The notes beneath the pieces were generated by a model, which saw nothing but the letters and a program-made list of their open reading frames with translations, had not been told where the DNA came from and did no database searches. Positions 1 through 6,512 of a stretch of 13,735 nt of DNA are shown here, one piece after another; the first letter of the stretch is position 1, and every line of letters starts with the position of its first letter. The translations under genes were made by a program, and so were the position numbers. Source of the stretch: DASSLY01 sp035689185 (GTDB lineage: Bacteria; Actinomycetota; Actinomycetes; Actinomycetales; Dermatophilaceae); the NCBI GenBank assembly GCA_035689185.1, contig DASSLY010000101.1, forward strand, positions 1 through 13,735, written 5' to 3'.

Positions 1-678
1 CCGCAGGGGTACGACACGTTCACCCTGGCCAGCGACGCCGCCAGCATGGTCCGGGCACTGGGCGAGGTCGACGCCGTCGTGGTCGGCCAGGGATCCGGCG
101 CCTGGACCGCGTGGGCCATGCCGGCCATGCAGCCGGCGGTCACCCGCGGCGTCGCCGCGCTCGCGATGCCGCACCCGCTGGTGCTGCGGCGGGCCTCGTT
201 CACCGACCTGGCCCAGGCGCGCGCCAGCGCCTACATCCTGGGGCTGCAGCGCCCGTTCGTGCCGGAGCGGCAGATGGGACGCCAGAGCCGGTATGTCGAG
301 CGGCTGCTCCGCGCGTTCGCGTCGCCTTCCTCGCCGTTTCCGTCCGCGGAGGAGGTCCAGCGGTACACCGCGGCCATGGCGCTGCCGTTCGTGGCGCACT
401 CGGCCGCGGAACACTACCGGTGGGTTGGGCGCTCCCAGCTGCGGCTGGACGGTCGCCGGTTCAACCGGCGGCTGCGCAGCCGGATCGCCGTCCCCGTGCT
501 GCACCTGCACGGTGCCGACGACGGCGCGGTCCTGCCGGGGACGGCGACCGGGTCCGACCGGTACGCGGCCGGGTCGTTCGAGGAGCGGCTGCTTCCGGGC
601 GTGGGCCACTTCGTGGCGGAGGAGGCGCCCGATGAAGTCAACCGGCTCCTCGTCCAGTGGCTCAGCAGCCTCGCCTGA
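1..678 (+). CDS. Alpha/beta hydrolase, EphE-like, 5'-truncated by window edge
   Basis: This is the C-terminal 225 residues of an alpha/beta hydrolase; the reading frame is open from base 1, so the true start lies upstream. The beta-strand and nucleophile-elbow region reads VVVGQGSGAW (bases 79-105), which lines up with the VGHDWGGW elbow of epoxide-hydrolase-like proteins. It is followed by the conserved MPHPL strand, then a cap region, an acid-loop segment LHGADD, and the C-terminal catalytic His in GVGHF. The elbow nucleophile position (normally Asp or Ser) is Gly (codon 91-93), so acid and base are kept but the nucleophile is not. Position next to marP matches M. tuberculosis ephE (Rv3670). 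It converges with marP. Family assignment is firm; catalytic activity as a hydrolase is doubtful and the substrate is unknown. Confidence 0.85.
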   Translation, partial: PQGYDTFTLASDAASMVRALGEVDAVVVGQGSGAWTAWAMPAMQPAVTRGVAALAMPHPLVLRRASFTDLAQARASAYILGLQRPFVPERQMGRQSRYVERLLRAFASPSSPFPSAEEVQRYTAAMALPFVAHSAAEHYRWVGRSQLRLDGRRFNRRLRSRIAVPVLHLHGADDGAVLPGTATGSDRYAAGSFEERLLPGVGHFVAEEAPDEVNRLLVQWLSSLA

Positions 679-696
679 ACAGCCGGTCGACCAGAC

Positions 697-730
697 GCGC
701 ACACCGCCGGACCGGGATGGCGGCGTGCCG
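697..730. terminator. Candidate bidirectional terminator hairpin
   Basis: The 103-bp gap between the convergent hydrolase and marP holds an inverted repeat: arm 699-708 pairs with 719-728 around a 10-base loop. The stem has ten positions with a single A/C mismatch and is GC-rich. No T-run follows, as is usual for actinobacterial hairpin terminators. Function is inferred from position only. Confidence 0.45.
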
Positions 731-781
731 GTCGAACGCGAAGCCGAGTGGGCGCGGCCGAGGACCGACCGTGGAGTGGGC

Positions 782-1984
782 TCAGGCAGCTGAGCACTGG
801 GTCGCGCGTACCGGGCGCCTGGCCTGGACCCCCTGACTCAGCACCGGTTCGGCCTCGGCCAGGGTCAGGGCGTACCCGGTCAGGGCGTCATCCAGGGACC
901 TAGCGAACACGACGCCCGCGACCCGCCCGTCCGGGCTGAGCAGCGGCCCGCCGGAGTTACCCGGCTCCACCCGCGTGTACAGGGAGTACACCTGCCGCAC
1001 GACCCCGGGGCTGCCGAAGATGTCCGCGCCGGAGGCACGCACCTGCGAGCGAACCCGGGCCGGGTCGACCCGGTACGGGCCGTCCAGCGGGAAACCGGCG
1101 ACCGCCGCCTCGTCGCCGCGGCCCAGCGGGCCGCCCAGCGGCAGGTTCGGCGCCGACAGCCCCTGCACCGCCAGCACAGCCAGGTCGCGGCGGGGGTCGA
1201 AGACGACGACCTGCGCGGCATACACCTGACCACGGTCGCCGACGCGGACCCGGGGCAGCCGCATGCCGGCGACCACGTGGGCATTGGTGACCACCCGCTG
1301 CGCCGAGTAGACGAAACCGCTGCCTTCCTGGGCCCGGCTGCACGACTCGGCGACGCCGGTGATCTTGACCACCGACGCCGCCGCCCGGGCGACTGCAGCG
1401 GTCTGCGCGGCACCCGATGGCGGCGCAACCGGGTCGATCGGTTCCTGCTGCAGGCCACTGAACACCCGGGGGAAGCCCTCGGCGTCCAGCAGCGAGCGGA
1501 ACCCGGCGAACAGCCGGCCGGTCTGCTCCGGGACCAGCCGGTCGACCGCCCGCAAGACGGTCGAGGATGCGATGGCCCGGGCCAGCGGCACCGGCGCCAC
1601 CCCGCGCAACGCCCCCGCGAGGAACCAGACGAGCACCGCGACCACGACCGTGGTGGCAACCGCACCGAGCAGTGAGTCCAGCACCCGGGCCGAACGCAGG
1701 GTCACCGCCCCCCGCAGCCGGGCGCCGACCACGGCGGCGACGGCCTGCCCCATGCTGGCCAGGACGAACACGCCCAACACGAGCAGGGCCGACCGCCAGA
1801 ACACGTTGCCGTCGACCGCGACCCACTGGGCCAGCAGGACCGGCAGCAGCCAGAGGCCCAGCACTCCGCCGCCGACGAAACCCACCAGCGACAGCGCGCT
1901 GACCACGAAACCCTGCCGATACCCGGTCACTGCGTAGCTCACCAGCAACAGCCCCAGCACGATGTCGATGACGGCGCCGCTCAC
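782..1984 (-). CDS. marP: Membrane-anchored serine protease MarP (CvpA domain plus trypsin-like domain)
   Basis: The protein has 400 residues from a GTG at 1984, which overlaps the upstream Nudix stop by four bases (GTGA); M. tuberculosis MarP is almost the same length (about 397 residues). The N-terminal CvpA-like part has about four membrane segments (roughly residues 5-20, 33-52, 62-85, 105-127). A linker leads to an extracytoplasmic chymotrypsin-like protease. The catalytic triad is visible as His236 (NAHVV), Asp267 (DPRRDLAVL) and Ser344 (GNSGGP). Cys215 and Cys397 sit where the stabilising disulfide of the mycobacterial enzyme lies. In M. tuberculosis MarP is needed for acid resistance and processes the peptidoglycan hydrolase RipA; the same envelope role is inferred here. 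It is the last gene of the nth operon. An upstream extension of the frame to 2260 would overlap the Nudix gene and is not used. Confidence 0.96.
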   Translation of the reverse strand: MSGAVIDIVLGLLLVSYAVTGYRQGFVVSALSLVGFVGGGVLGLWLLPVLLAQWVAVDGNVFWRSALLVLGVFVLASMGQAVAAVVGARLRGAVTLRSARVLDSLLGAVATTVVVAVLVWFLAGALRGVAPVPLARAIASSTVLRAVDRLVPEQTGRLFAGFRSLLDAEGFPRVFSGLQQEPIDPVAPPSGAAQTAAVARAAASVVKITGVAESCSRAQEGSGFVYSAQRVVTNAHVVAGMRLPRVRVGDRGQVYAAQVVVFDPRRDLAVLAVQGLSAPNLPLGGPLGRGDEAAVAGFPLDGPYRVDPARVRSQVRASGADIFGSPGVVRQVYSLYTRVEPGNSGGPLLSPDGRVAGVVFARSLDDALTGYALTLAEAEPVLSQGVQARRPVRATQCSAA

Positions 1985-2628
1985 CGGCGCGACCCCCCGC
2001 CGAACCGCTCCGGCAGCGGCTCGTGCCGTCCGATGTCCCACTCCTGCGCCAGTCCGGCCAGGTCGAGCAGCCCGGCCAACAGCGTCCCGGTGAACCCCCA
2101 CACCAGCAACCCGTCGACGTTGAAGGCCGGCCCGACGTACCCGCTGGGGTGGGTGACGCTGAACCGGCGCGCCGGGTCCACCAGCTCCGCCACCGGCGCC
2201 CGGACCACCCGGGCGACCTCCACGGGGTCGACCACGCGGACGGGCGACGGCCGCGCCCACCAGGCCAGGACGGGGGTGACGAGGTACCCGCTCGGCGCCA
2301 AGCCGATGGGCGGCAGCTCGGCAAGCACTTCGACCCCGGCCGGGTCCAGCCCGATCTCCTCCTGCGCCTCCCGCAACGCGGCGGCGGACGCGGTCTCCCC
2401 GGGATCGATCGCCCCGCCCGGGAACGACACCTGACCGGCGTGCGAGCGCAGGTCGGCCGCCCGTTCGGTGAGTACCACGTCCTCGCCGTCGAGGCCCGGG
2501 AGGGTCGGCCCGAACAACATGAGCACAGCCGCGGGCCGGCCGTTGGCCGAGGTCGCCGGCGGCCAGACCACGGCACCCCCCCGGATCGCTGCGACCACCG
2601 TCTGCATCCAGGCCGGCGGAGCGCTCAC
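1981..2628 (-). CDS. Nudix hydrolase, CoA pyrophosphatase type (NudL/YeaB-like)
   Basis: The product has 215 residues from a GTG at 2628 that overlaps the nth stop by four bases (GTGA). A complete Nudix box covers residues 72-94: Gly72, then Glu78, then REAQEEIGL at 86-94, whose glutamates bind the catalytic Mg2+. Directly before it is LRSHAGQVSFPGG (60-72), matching the extra signature of the CoA-pyrophosphatase subgroup, which cleaves CoA and its derivatives to phosphopantetheine and 3',5'-ADP. The protein is soluble, with no signal peptide. It sits between nth and marP and is coupled to both by start/stop overlaps. M. tuberculosis has the same neighbour (Rv3672c), but its thioredoxin-like gene between this one and nth is absent here. 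The actual substrate is inferred from the subfamily motif. Confidence 0.93.
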   Translation of the reverse strand: MSAPPAWMQTVVAAIRGGAVVWPPATSANGRPAAVLMLFGPTLPGLDGEDVVLTERAADLRSHAGQVSFPGGAIDPGETASAAALREAQEEIGLDPAGVEVLAELPPIGLAPSGYLVTPVLAWWARPSPVRVVDPVEVARVVRAPVAELVDPARRFSVTHPSGYVGPAFNVDGLLVWGFTGTLLAGLLDLAGLAQEWDIGRHEPLPERFGGGSRR

Positions 2629-3359
2629 CGCGCGGCCCCCGGCGCCAGCTCGTACTTCAGCAGCCCCAACGCCAGCACCGGGTCGGTCTCCCCCTCGCCG
2701 TAGGCCGGGCACCACCTGGCCACCGGGCACGCCCCGCAAGCCGGTCGCCGGGCGTGACACGTGCGCCGGCCGTGGAAGATCAGCACGTGCGACAGCATGG
2801 TCCAGTCGCGCCGGGGGATGAGCTCTCCCACAGCGAGCTCGACCTTGACCGGGTCGAGCTCGGCGGTCCAGCCGAACCGGCGCGCCAGCCGGCCGACATG
2901 GGTGTCGACGGTGATGCCGGGCACCCCGAACGCGTTGCCGAGCACGACGTTGGCGGTCTTGCGCCCCACGCCCGGCAGCGTCACCAGGTCAGCCAGCCGC
3001 CCCGGGACCTGACCGCCGAACCGGTCCTCCAACGCGGCTCCCAGCTTCATCAGGGCGTCGGTCTTGGCCCGGAAGAACCCCGTCGGCTGGACCAGCTGCT
3101 CCAGCTCGGCCCGATCGGCTGCGGCGTAGTCCGCGGCGGTCCGGTACCGCGCAAACAGGGCCGGGGTCACCTGGTTCACCCGCTGGTCGGTGGTCTGCGC
3201 CGACAGGATGGTGGCGACCAGGAGCTCGAGCGGAGTGCCGAAGTCCAGCTCGCAGTGCGCGTACGGGTAGCGCTCGCGCAGCACGGCATACATCCGCCTG
3301 GCCCGCCGGGTGCGCGCCAGCGGCGTCTCCGCGTGTCGGGGGCGGGCGGCGGGCGGCAC
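2625..3359 (-). CDS. nth: Endonuclease III (DNA glycosylase/AP lyase)
   Basis: This base-excision-repair enzyme removes oxidised pyrimidines and cleaves abasic sites. The 244-residue product has the helix-hairpin-helix LPGVGRKTAN (128-137) with catalytic Lys134, the catalytic Asp152 in TVDTHVGRL, and a C-terminal [4Fe-4S] cluster motif Cys201-X6-Cys208-X2-Cys211-X5-Cys217. The GTG at 3359 is chosen because it restores the N-terminal helix seen in actinobacterial Nth proteins and because a TACCCT -10 hexamer lies six bases before it, giving a leaderless transcript. An ATG at 3293 would remove 22 residues and is less likely. It is the first gene of an nth-Nudix-marP operon and is divergent from crp. 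A copy of the dispersed octamer CGGCATAC lies at 3284-3291. Confidence 0.96.
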   Translation of the reverse strand: MPPAARPRHAETPLARTRRARRMYAVLRERYPYAHCELDFGTPLELLVATILSAQTTDQRVNQVTPALFARYRTAADYAAADRAELEQLVQPTGFFRAKTDALMKLGAALEDRFGGQVPGRLADLVTLPGVGRKTANVVLGNAFGVPGITVDTHVGRLARRFGWTAELDPVKVELAVGELIPRRDWTMLSHVLIFHGRRTCHARRPACGACPVARWCPAYGEGETDPVLALGLLKYELAPGAAR

Positions 3360-3365
3360 CCGGCC

Positions 3366-3371
3366 AGGGTA
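3366..3371 (-). promoter_or_regulatory. -10 element for leaderless nth transcript
   Basis: On the minus strand TACCCT (TANNNT) ends six bases before the GTG of nth, so transcription would begin at or next to the start codon. There is no Shine-Dalgarno sequence and no convincing -35 box. It heads the nth-Nudix-marP operon. Inferred from spacing and consensus. Confidence 0.5.
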
Positions 3372-3395
3372 GACCGCCCTCCTGACACCCTCCCG

Positions 3396-3421
3396 GTCAT
3401 GTAAACCCCTACCGGTATGAC
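3396..3421. promoter_or_regulatory. Inverted repeat in the nth-crp divergent spacer
   Basis: GTCAT at 3396-3400 and ATGAC at 3417-3421 form an inverted repeat around 16 bases that are AT-richer than their surroundings and contain the palindrome ACCGGT (3411-3416). It lies in the 151-bp region shared by the two divergent genes. It does not match the TGTGA-N6-TCACA Crp consensus. It could be an operator, but short arms make chance plausible. Confidence 0.22.
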
Positions 3422-3497
3422 GCAGTGGTCCGCCTCGGCGCGCCGGACGGTGGCGATACCGCAGTTCGCAGCCAGCGCCAGCGAGGGTCCTGCGTGG

Positions 3498-3503
3498 CAG
3501 ACT
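3498..3503 (+). promoter_or_regulatory. Possible -10 element for leaderless crp transcript
   Basis: CAGACT lies seven bases before the GTG start of crp. It keeps the two most conserved -10 positions (A2 and T6) but lacks the leading T. No Shine-Dalgarno sequence precedes the start, which fits a leaderless mRNA. Weaker than the other -10 elements in the window. Confidence 0.33.
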
Positions 3504-3510
3504 GTCCGGC

Positions 3511-4188
3511 GTGAATCCCGACGTGGTGAGCCGAGCACCCTTGTTCGCTGCCCTGGAACAGGAGTCTGCCGACGCGCTCATGGCGTCGATGACCAGGGCC
3601 AGGCTGGAGCGCGGCGAGATCCTGTTCCACGAGGGCGACCCGGGCCAGCACCTCTACATCATCGGCGAGGGCAAGATCAAGCTGGGCCGGACCAGCGCCG
3701 ACGGCCGGGAGAACCTGTTGGCGATCCTCGGCCCGGGTGAGATGTTCGGCGAGCTCAGCCTGTTCGACCCCGGCCCCCGCACCGCCACCGCCACCGCCGT
3801 CGCCGAGACCGAGCTGCTCGGGCTGGGACACGACTCGCTGCAGGCGGTGCTCACCGGGCGTCCCGACGTCGCCCAGGCCTTGCTCGCGGCGCTGGCGCGG
3901 CGGCTGCGCCGCACCAACGAGAGCCTGGCCGACCTGGTCTTCACCGACGTGCCGGGCCGGGTCGCCAAGGCGCTGCTCGACCTGTCCAACCGGTTCGGCC
4001 GGCCGGCCGAGGAAGGCATCCTGGTCGCCCACGACCTCACCCAGGAGGAGCTGGCCCAGCTGGTCGGCGCGTCGCGGGAGACCGTGAACAAGGCGCTCGC
4101 CGACTTCGCCACCCGCGGCTGGATCCGGCTGGAGGCCCGCGCCGTGGTGCTGCTGGCCGTGGACCGCCTCAAGCGCCGCGCCCGCTGA
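3511..4188 (+). CDS. crp: cAMP receptor protein, Crp/Fnr-family transcription regulator
   Basis: The 225-residue protein closely matches M. tuberculosis CRP (Rv3676, 224 residues) along its length. The N-terminal cyclic-nucleotide-binding domain carries the phosphate-binding cassette FGELSLFDPGPRT (79-91) with Glu81, Arg90 and Thr91. A dimerisation helix follows, with the RRTN segment (133-136) that contacts the cAMP base in the family. The segment LADLVFTDVPGRVAK (139-153) is near identical to the mycobacterial protein. The C-terminal winged helix has its helix-turn-helix at about 177-197, including the recognition residues SRETVNKAL. It acts as a dimer, activating or repressing genes for starvation, respiration and resuscitation in mycobacteria. 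The GTG at 3511 is the only start giving the expected length. It is a single gene, divergent from nth and convergent with the metallo-beta-lactamase-fold gene. Confidence 0.96.
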   Translation: MNPDVVSRAPLFAALEQESADALMASMTRARLERGEILFHEGDPGQHLYIIGEGKIKLGRTSADGRENLLAILGPGEMFGELSLFDPGPRTATATAVAETELLGLGHDSLQAVLTGRPDVAQALLAALARRLRRTNESLADLVFTDVPGRVAKALLDLSNRFGRPAEEGILVAHDLTQEELAQLVGASRETVNKALADFATRGWIRLEARAVVLLAVDRLKRRAR

Positions 4189-4204
4189 ATCCGCGCCCCC
4201 CGAC

Positions 4205-4248
4205 TTGTCAGAACCTCAGCGCGTCATGCCCCGATCACGTTCTGACAG
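4205..4248. terminator. Long-arm inverted repeat between convergent crp and MBL gene
   Basis: TGTCAGAAC at 4206-4214 is repeated exactly in reverse complement at 4239-4247, extended by a G-U pair (4205/4248), around a 24-base loop. The left arm is in the 27-bp gap after crp; the right arm lies in the last codons of the opposing gene. Four of nine arm bases are G/C, unusually low for this region. A bidirectional terminator is the simplest reading; a protein-binding dyad is the alternative. Confidence 0.45.
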
Positions 4249-5004
4249 CTCGGTGAGGTAGGCCAGCTGGGCCAGCACGCTCAACCGAGCGGCCGGCCAC
4301 ACCTCCCGCGGCACGTCCGCGTACACCCTCTCGACCACCGCGTCCGCGTCCACCGCACCGGCCGCCACCGCGTCGCGGACCTGGTCCAACCGCTCGCGCC
4401 GGTGCTGCAGGTACCACCGGACAGTTCCCGCGGCATCCGGCACGACCGGGCCGTGCCCCGGCCAGATCGCGGTCACCGTCCCGGTACGGGCGAGCCGCTC
4501 GATCCGCTCCAGCGAGGCCAGGTATGCCGCGAGGTCGCCGTCCGGCCAGGCCACCACCGAGGTGCCCCGGCCGAGCACGGTGTCGCCGGTGAGCAGCGCC
4601 GCCTCGGACGGCAGCAGGAACGACACCGAGTCGCCGGTGTGCCCCGGCGTGGTCACCACGAGCAGCTCCAGCCCGCCGACGGCCAAGACCTGCCCTTCTG
4701 CCAGGCCGTCACTGGCAGCACGCACCGGCGCGCCGCTCAGCTCGGCGAACCGCCCCGCCGCCTCGGCGTGGTCCCAGTGGCGGTGGGTCAGCAGGATCAC
4801 CGCCACCCGGCCGTCACGGCGGGACACCTCGGCCAGCACCCGCTGCAGGTGGTCCTCGTCCAGCGGGCCAGGGTCCACCACGACACAGTCGCCGGTGCCG
4901 AGCACCCAGGTGTTGGTCCCCTCCAGGGTCATCGGCGTCGGGTTCGGTGCCAGCACGCAGGTCGCCGTGGAGGTGACCGGGCCCCCCTGCCAGCCCGGCG
5001 TCAT
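4216..5004 (-). CDS. Metallo-beta-lactamase-fold hydrolase (LACTB2-like)
   Basis: This cytoplasmic MBL-fold hydrolase of 262 residues starts at the ATG overlapping the upstream Nudix stop (ATGA, 5001-5004). Zinc ligands are all present: His74-X-His76-X-Asp78-His79 (THRHWDH), His122 (PGHTGDS), Asp141 (LTGDT) and His183 (PGHGP). A C-terminal helical region typical of the LACTB2/Rv3677c group follows. Family members include glyoxalase-II-like thioesterases and endoribonucleases, so the substrate cannot be read from sequence. It is the last gene of the DUF4177-RidA-Nudix-MBL operon and converges on crp. The octamer GTATGCCG lies at 4522-4529. The fold is sure, the reaction is not. Confidence 0.92.
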   Translation of the reverse strand: MTPGWQGGPVTSTATCVLAPNPTPMTLEGTNTWVLGTGDCVVVDPGPLDEDHLQRVLAEVSRRDGRVAVILLTHRHWDHAEAAGRFAELSGAPVRAASDGLAEGQVLAVGGLELLVVTTPGHTGDSVSFLLPSEAALLTGDTVLGRGTSVVAWPDGDLAAYLASLERIERLARTGTVTAIWPGHGPVVPDAAGTVRWYLQHRRERLDQVRDAVAAGAVDADAVVERVYADVPREVWPAARLSVLAQLAYLTELSERDRGMTR

Positions 5005-5867
5005 ACCGGCAGCTCGCACCGGATGACCAGGTCCGCCCCGTCCTCGGCAAGCCACGGAAGGACCGGCTGCACCACCGCCGCAGACGCCAGGAAGGACCGC
5101 GCGGACGTGGCGGCCGCCACCGACTCCATGGCCACCACCGTCGGCGGCAACAACTCGACCCGGCCCGACGCGTGGTCCGCCAACACCTGCGTCGGCGAGG
5201 TCCAGCCGGCCTGGTCGGTCTCGGGCGAGGCGTCATCGGCGCCCTGCCCGGCCGGCAGCAGCGCCGCGAAGAACCAGGTGTCGTAGCGGCGGGACTCGAA
5301 CTGCGGGGTGACCCAGCGAGCGCGCGCGCTGAGCAGGTCCGAGCGCAGCACCAGCCGGTGCCGGCGCAGCAGCTCGCCCAGGCCGGTGGCGCGGGCCAGC
5401 AACGCAGCCCGCTCGGCCCGCCACAGCGGCGCGGCCACATCCGCGACCGGGTCGCCGGCCAGCAGTACCCCGCACTCCTCGAACAGCTCCCGCACCGCGG
5501 CGACGACGACCGCGCGGGCTAGCCCCGGTTCCACGCCCAGCCGGCGCGACCACTCGGCCACCGATGGCCCGGCCCAGGGCACCGCCACATCGAAGTCGGC
5601 CGGGTCCACCCGCCCGCCCGGGAACACCGTCATCCCCGCCGCGAAGTCCATCGACGCCACCCGGCGCATCGTGAACACCTCGACTCCGCGCGCGGTGTCG
5701 CGCAGCAGCAGCACCGTCGCCGCCGGGGCGGCTCCCGGGGCGACTGCGTCGGCGGCTCCCGGGGCGGCTGCGTCGGCGGCTCCCGGGGCGACTGCGGTCG
5801 AACCGCCCGCGGCCAGCCAGGCCCGTGCACGATCCGATCGACCTCCCACCGGGAAGTCCCGCACCAC
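5001..5867 (-). CDS. Nudix hydrolase with interrupted box (NUDT19-like) and Ala-Pro-Gly N-terminal linker
   Basis: The protein has 288 residues from GTG 5867, two bases after the ridA-like stop (GTG 5864, one residue shorter, is also possible). A GAGGA Shine-Dalgarno sequence lies within the end of the preceding gene at a normal distance. The N-terminal about 50 residues contain a low-complexity stretch built on APGAADA(A/V), encoded by three 24-bp DNA repeats. The Nudix fold begins near residue 51. The box is split: FPGG at 82-85 is separated by about 40 residues from RELFEECGV at 126-134, an arrangement known in NUDT19-type enzymes, some of which cleave CoA esters. The metal-binding glutamates (127, 130, 131) are present. 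Substrate unknown. Part of the DUF4177-RidA-Nudix-MBL operon. Confidence 0.9.
   Translation of the reverse strand: MVRDFPVGGRSDRARAWLAAGGSTAVAPGAADAAAPGAADAVAPGAAPAATVLLLRDTARGVEVFTMRRVASMDFAAGMTVFPGGRVDPADFDVAVPWAGPSVAEWSRRLGVEPGLARAVVVAAVRELFEECGVLLAGDPVADVAAPLWRAERAALLARATGLGELLRRHRLVLRSDLLSARARWVTPQFESRRYDTWFFAALLPAGQGADDASPETDQAGWTSPTQVLADHASGRVELLPPTVVAMESVAAATSARSFLASAAVVQPVLPWLAEDGADLVIRCELPV
5728..5799 (-). repeat. Three in-frame 24-bp tandem repeats inside the Nudix gene
   Basis: Units at 5728-5751, 5752-5775 and 5776-5799 differ at only a few bases. Each encodes eight residues of Ala/Pro/Gly/Asp, so copy-number change would preserve the frame. They lie in the linker before the Nudix domain, where length change is likely tolerated. 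Confidence 0.9.
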
Positions 5868-5869
5868 GG

Positions 5870-6340
5870 TTAGTCCTCGACCGCGAAGATCGCCTCGACC
5901 TCGACCGGCGCGTCCAACGGCAGTGCCGCCACCCCCACTGCCGACCGCGCGTGCCGGCCGGCGTCCCCGAACGCGGCGGCGAACAGCTCCGACGCGCCGT
6001 TCACGACCGCCGGCTGCCCGACGAAGCCGTCGCCGCTGGCCACGAAACCGACGACCTTCACCACGCGCACCACCCGGTCCAGGTCCGCGACGCTCGCCAG
6101 GGCCGCGACCGCGTTGAGCGCGCACCGTTGCGCCAACTCGGCTGCTCGCGACGGCGACACCTGGCCGGCCCCCTCGCCGACCTTGCCGGTGGCCGGCAGA
6201 GCGCCGTCGACCATCGGCAGCTGCCCGGACACGTAGACGTACCGTCCGTCGCGTACCGCCGGCTGGTATGCCGCCACGGGCGGCACCACCTCGGGGACGC
6301 GCAAGCCGAGCTCCGCGAGCCGGTCCGCGACCGCGCTCAT
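5870..6340 (-). CDS. RidA/YjgF-YER057c-UK114 family protein
   Basis: The 156-residue product has the RidA fold. The conserved substrate-contacting arginine is Arg132 in the ARSAVGVAALP segment, and Glu149 in VEVEA follows, matching the Arg/Glu pair of enamine/imine deaminases. VYVSGQLPMVDG (35-46) is the conserved N-terminal strand. Classical RidA is about 130 residues; this longer form, starting MSAVADRLAELGL, belongs to the group that includes M. tuberculosis Rv3678c. RidA proteins hydrolyse reactive enamines produced by PLP enzymes; deaminase activity here is inferred. It starts seven bases after the DUF4177 stop, with no well-placed Shine-Dalgarno sequence, so translational coupling is likely. 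The octamer GTATGCCG lies at 6266-6273. Confidence 0.92.
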   Translation of the reverse strand: MSAVADRLAELGLRVPEVVPPVAAYQPAVRDGRYVYVSGQLPMVDGALPATGKVGEGAGQVSPSRAAELAQRCALNAVAALASVADLDRVVRVVKVVGFVASGDGFVGQPAVVNGASELFAAAFGDAGRHARSAVGVAALPLDAPVEVEAIFAVED

Positions 6341-6347
6341 CTCCGGC

Positions 6348-6500
6348 TCACGGCTTCTGCCGCTTCAAGTAGGCGACCAGCCCCCCGTTCGGTCCCTCCA
6401 GCACCTGCACCAGCTCCCAGCCGTCCTCGCCCCACTGGTCCAGGATCTGCTTGGTCGCATGCACGATGAGCGGCACCGTCACGTACTCCCACTTCGCCAT
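6348..6500 (-). CDS. DUF4177 small protein (50 residues)
   Basis: This short gene encodes 50 residues beginning MAKWEYVTVPLIVHATKQIL and ending in LVAYLKRQKP. The central QWGEDGWELVQVLEGP is the hallmark of DUF4177, and the whole closely resembles M. tuberculosis Rv3678A, which also sits directly upstream of the RidA gene. It is acidic-aromatic, soluble, with no signal or membrane segment. Function is unknown. It is the first gene of the four-gene minus-strand operon, with a TAGGGT -10 element six bases before its ATG. Confidence 0.92.
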   Translation of the reverse strand: MAKWEYVTVPLIVHATKQILDQWGEDGWELVQVLEGPNGGLVAYLKRQKP

Positions 6501-6506
6501 TCCCGA

Positions 6507-6512
6507 ACCCTA
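6507..6512 (-). promoter_or_regulatory. -10 element for leaderless DUF4177-RidA-Nudix-MBL operon
   Basis: TAGGGT on the minus strand is followed by six bases and the ATG of the DUF4177 gene. This is the geometry of actinobacterial leaderless promoters. A purine-rich GGGA touches the ATG, too close to act as a ribosome binding site. Confidence 0.5.

Noticed and set aside
1985..2260. Upstream extension of marP
   Set aside because: It would overlap the Nudix coding sequence by over 270 bases; GTG 1984 gives the family length and a 4-base overlap.
957..2576. A 539-codon minus-strand frame across marP and the Nudix gene
   Set aside because: Different frame from the two genes with intact catalytic motifs; Arg/Pro/Gly-rich composition typical of a shadow frame.
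3511..3560. Crp autoregulatory site (GGTG-N7-CACC just inside crp)
   Set aside because: It departs from the TGTGA-N6-TCACA consensus in both half-sites and lies inside the coding region; too weak to call.
5728..5799. Short tandem repeat considered as a CRISPR fragment
   Set aside because: Units are contiguous without spacers, in frame, and inside a coding region.
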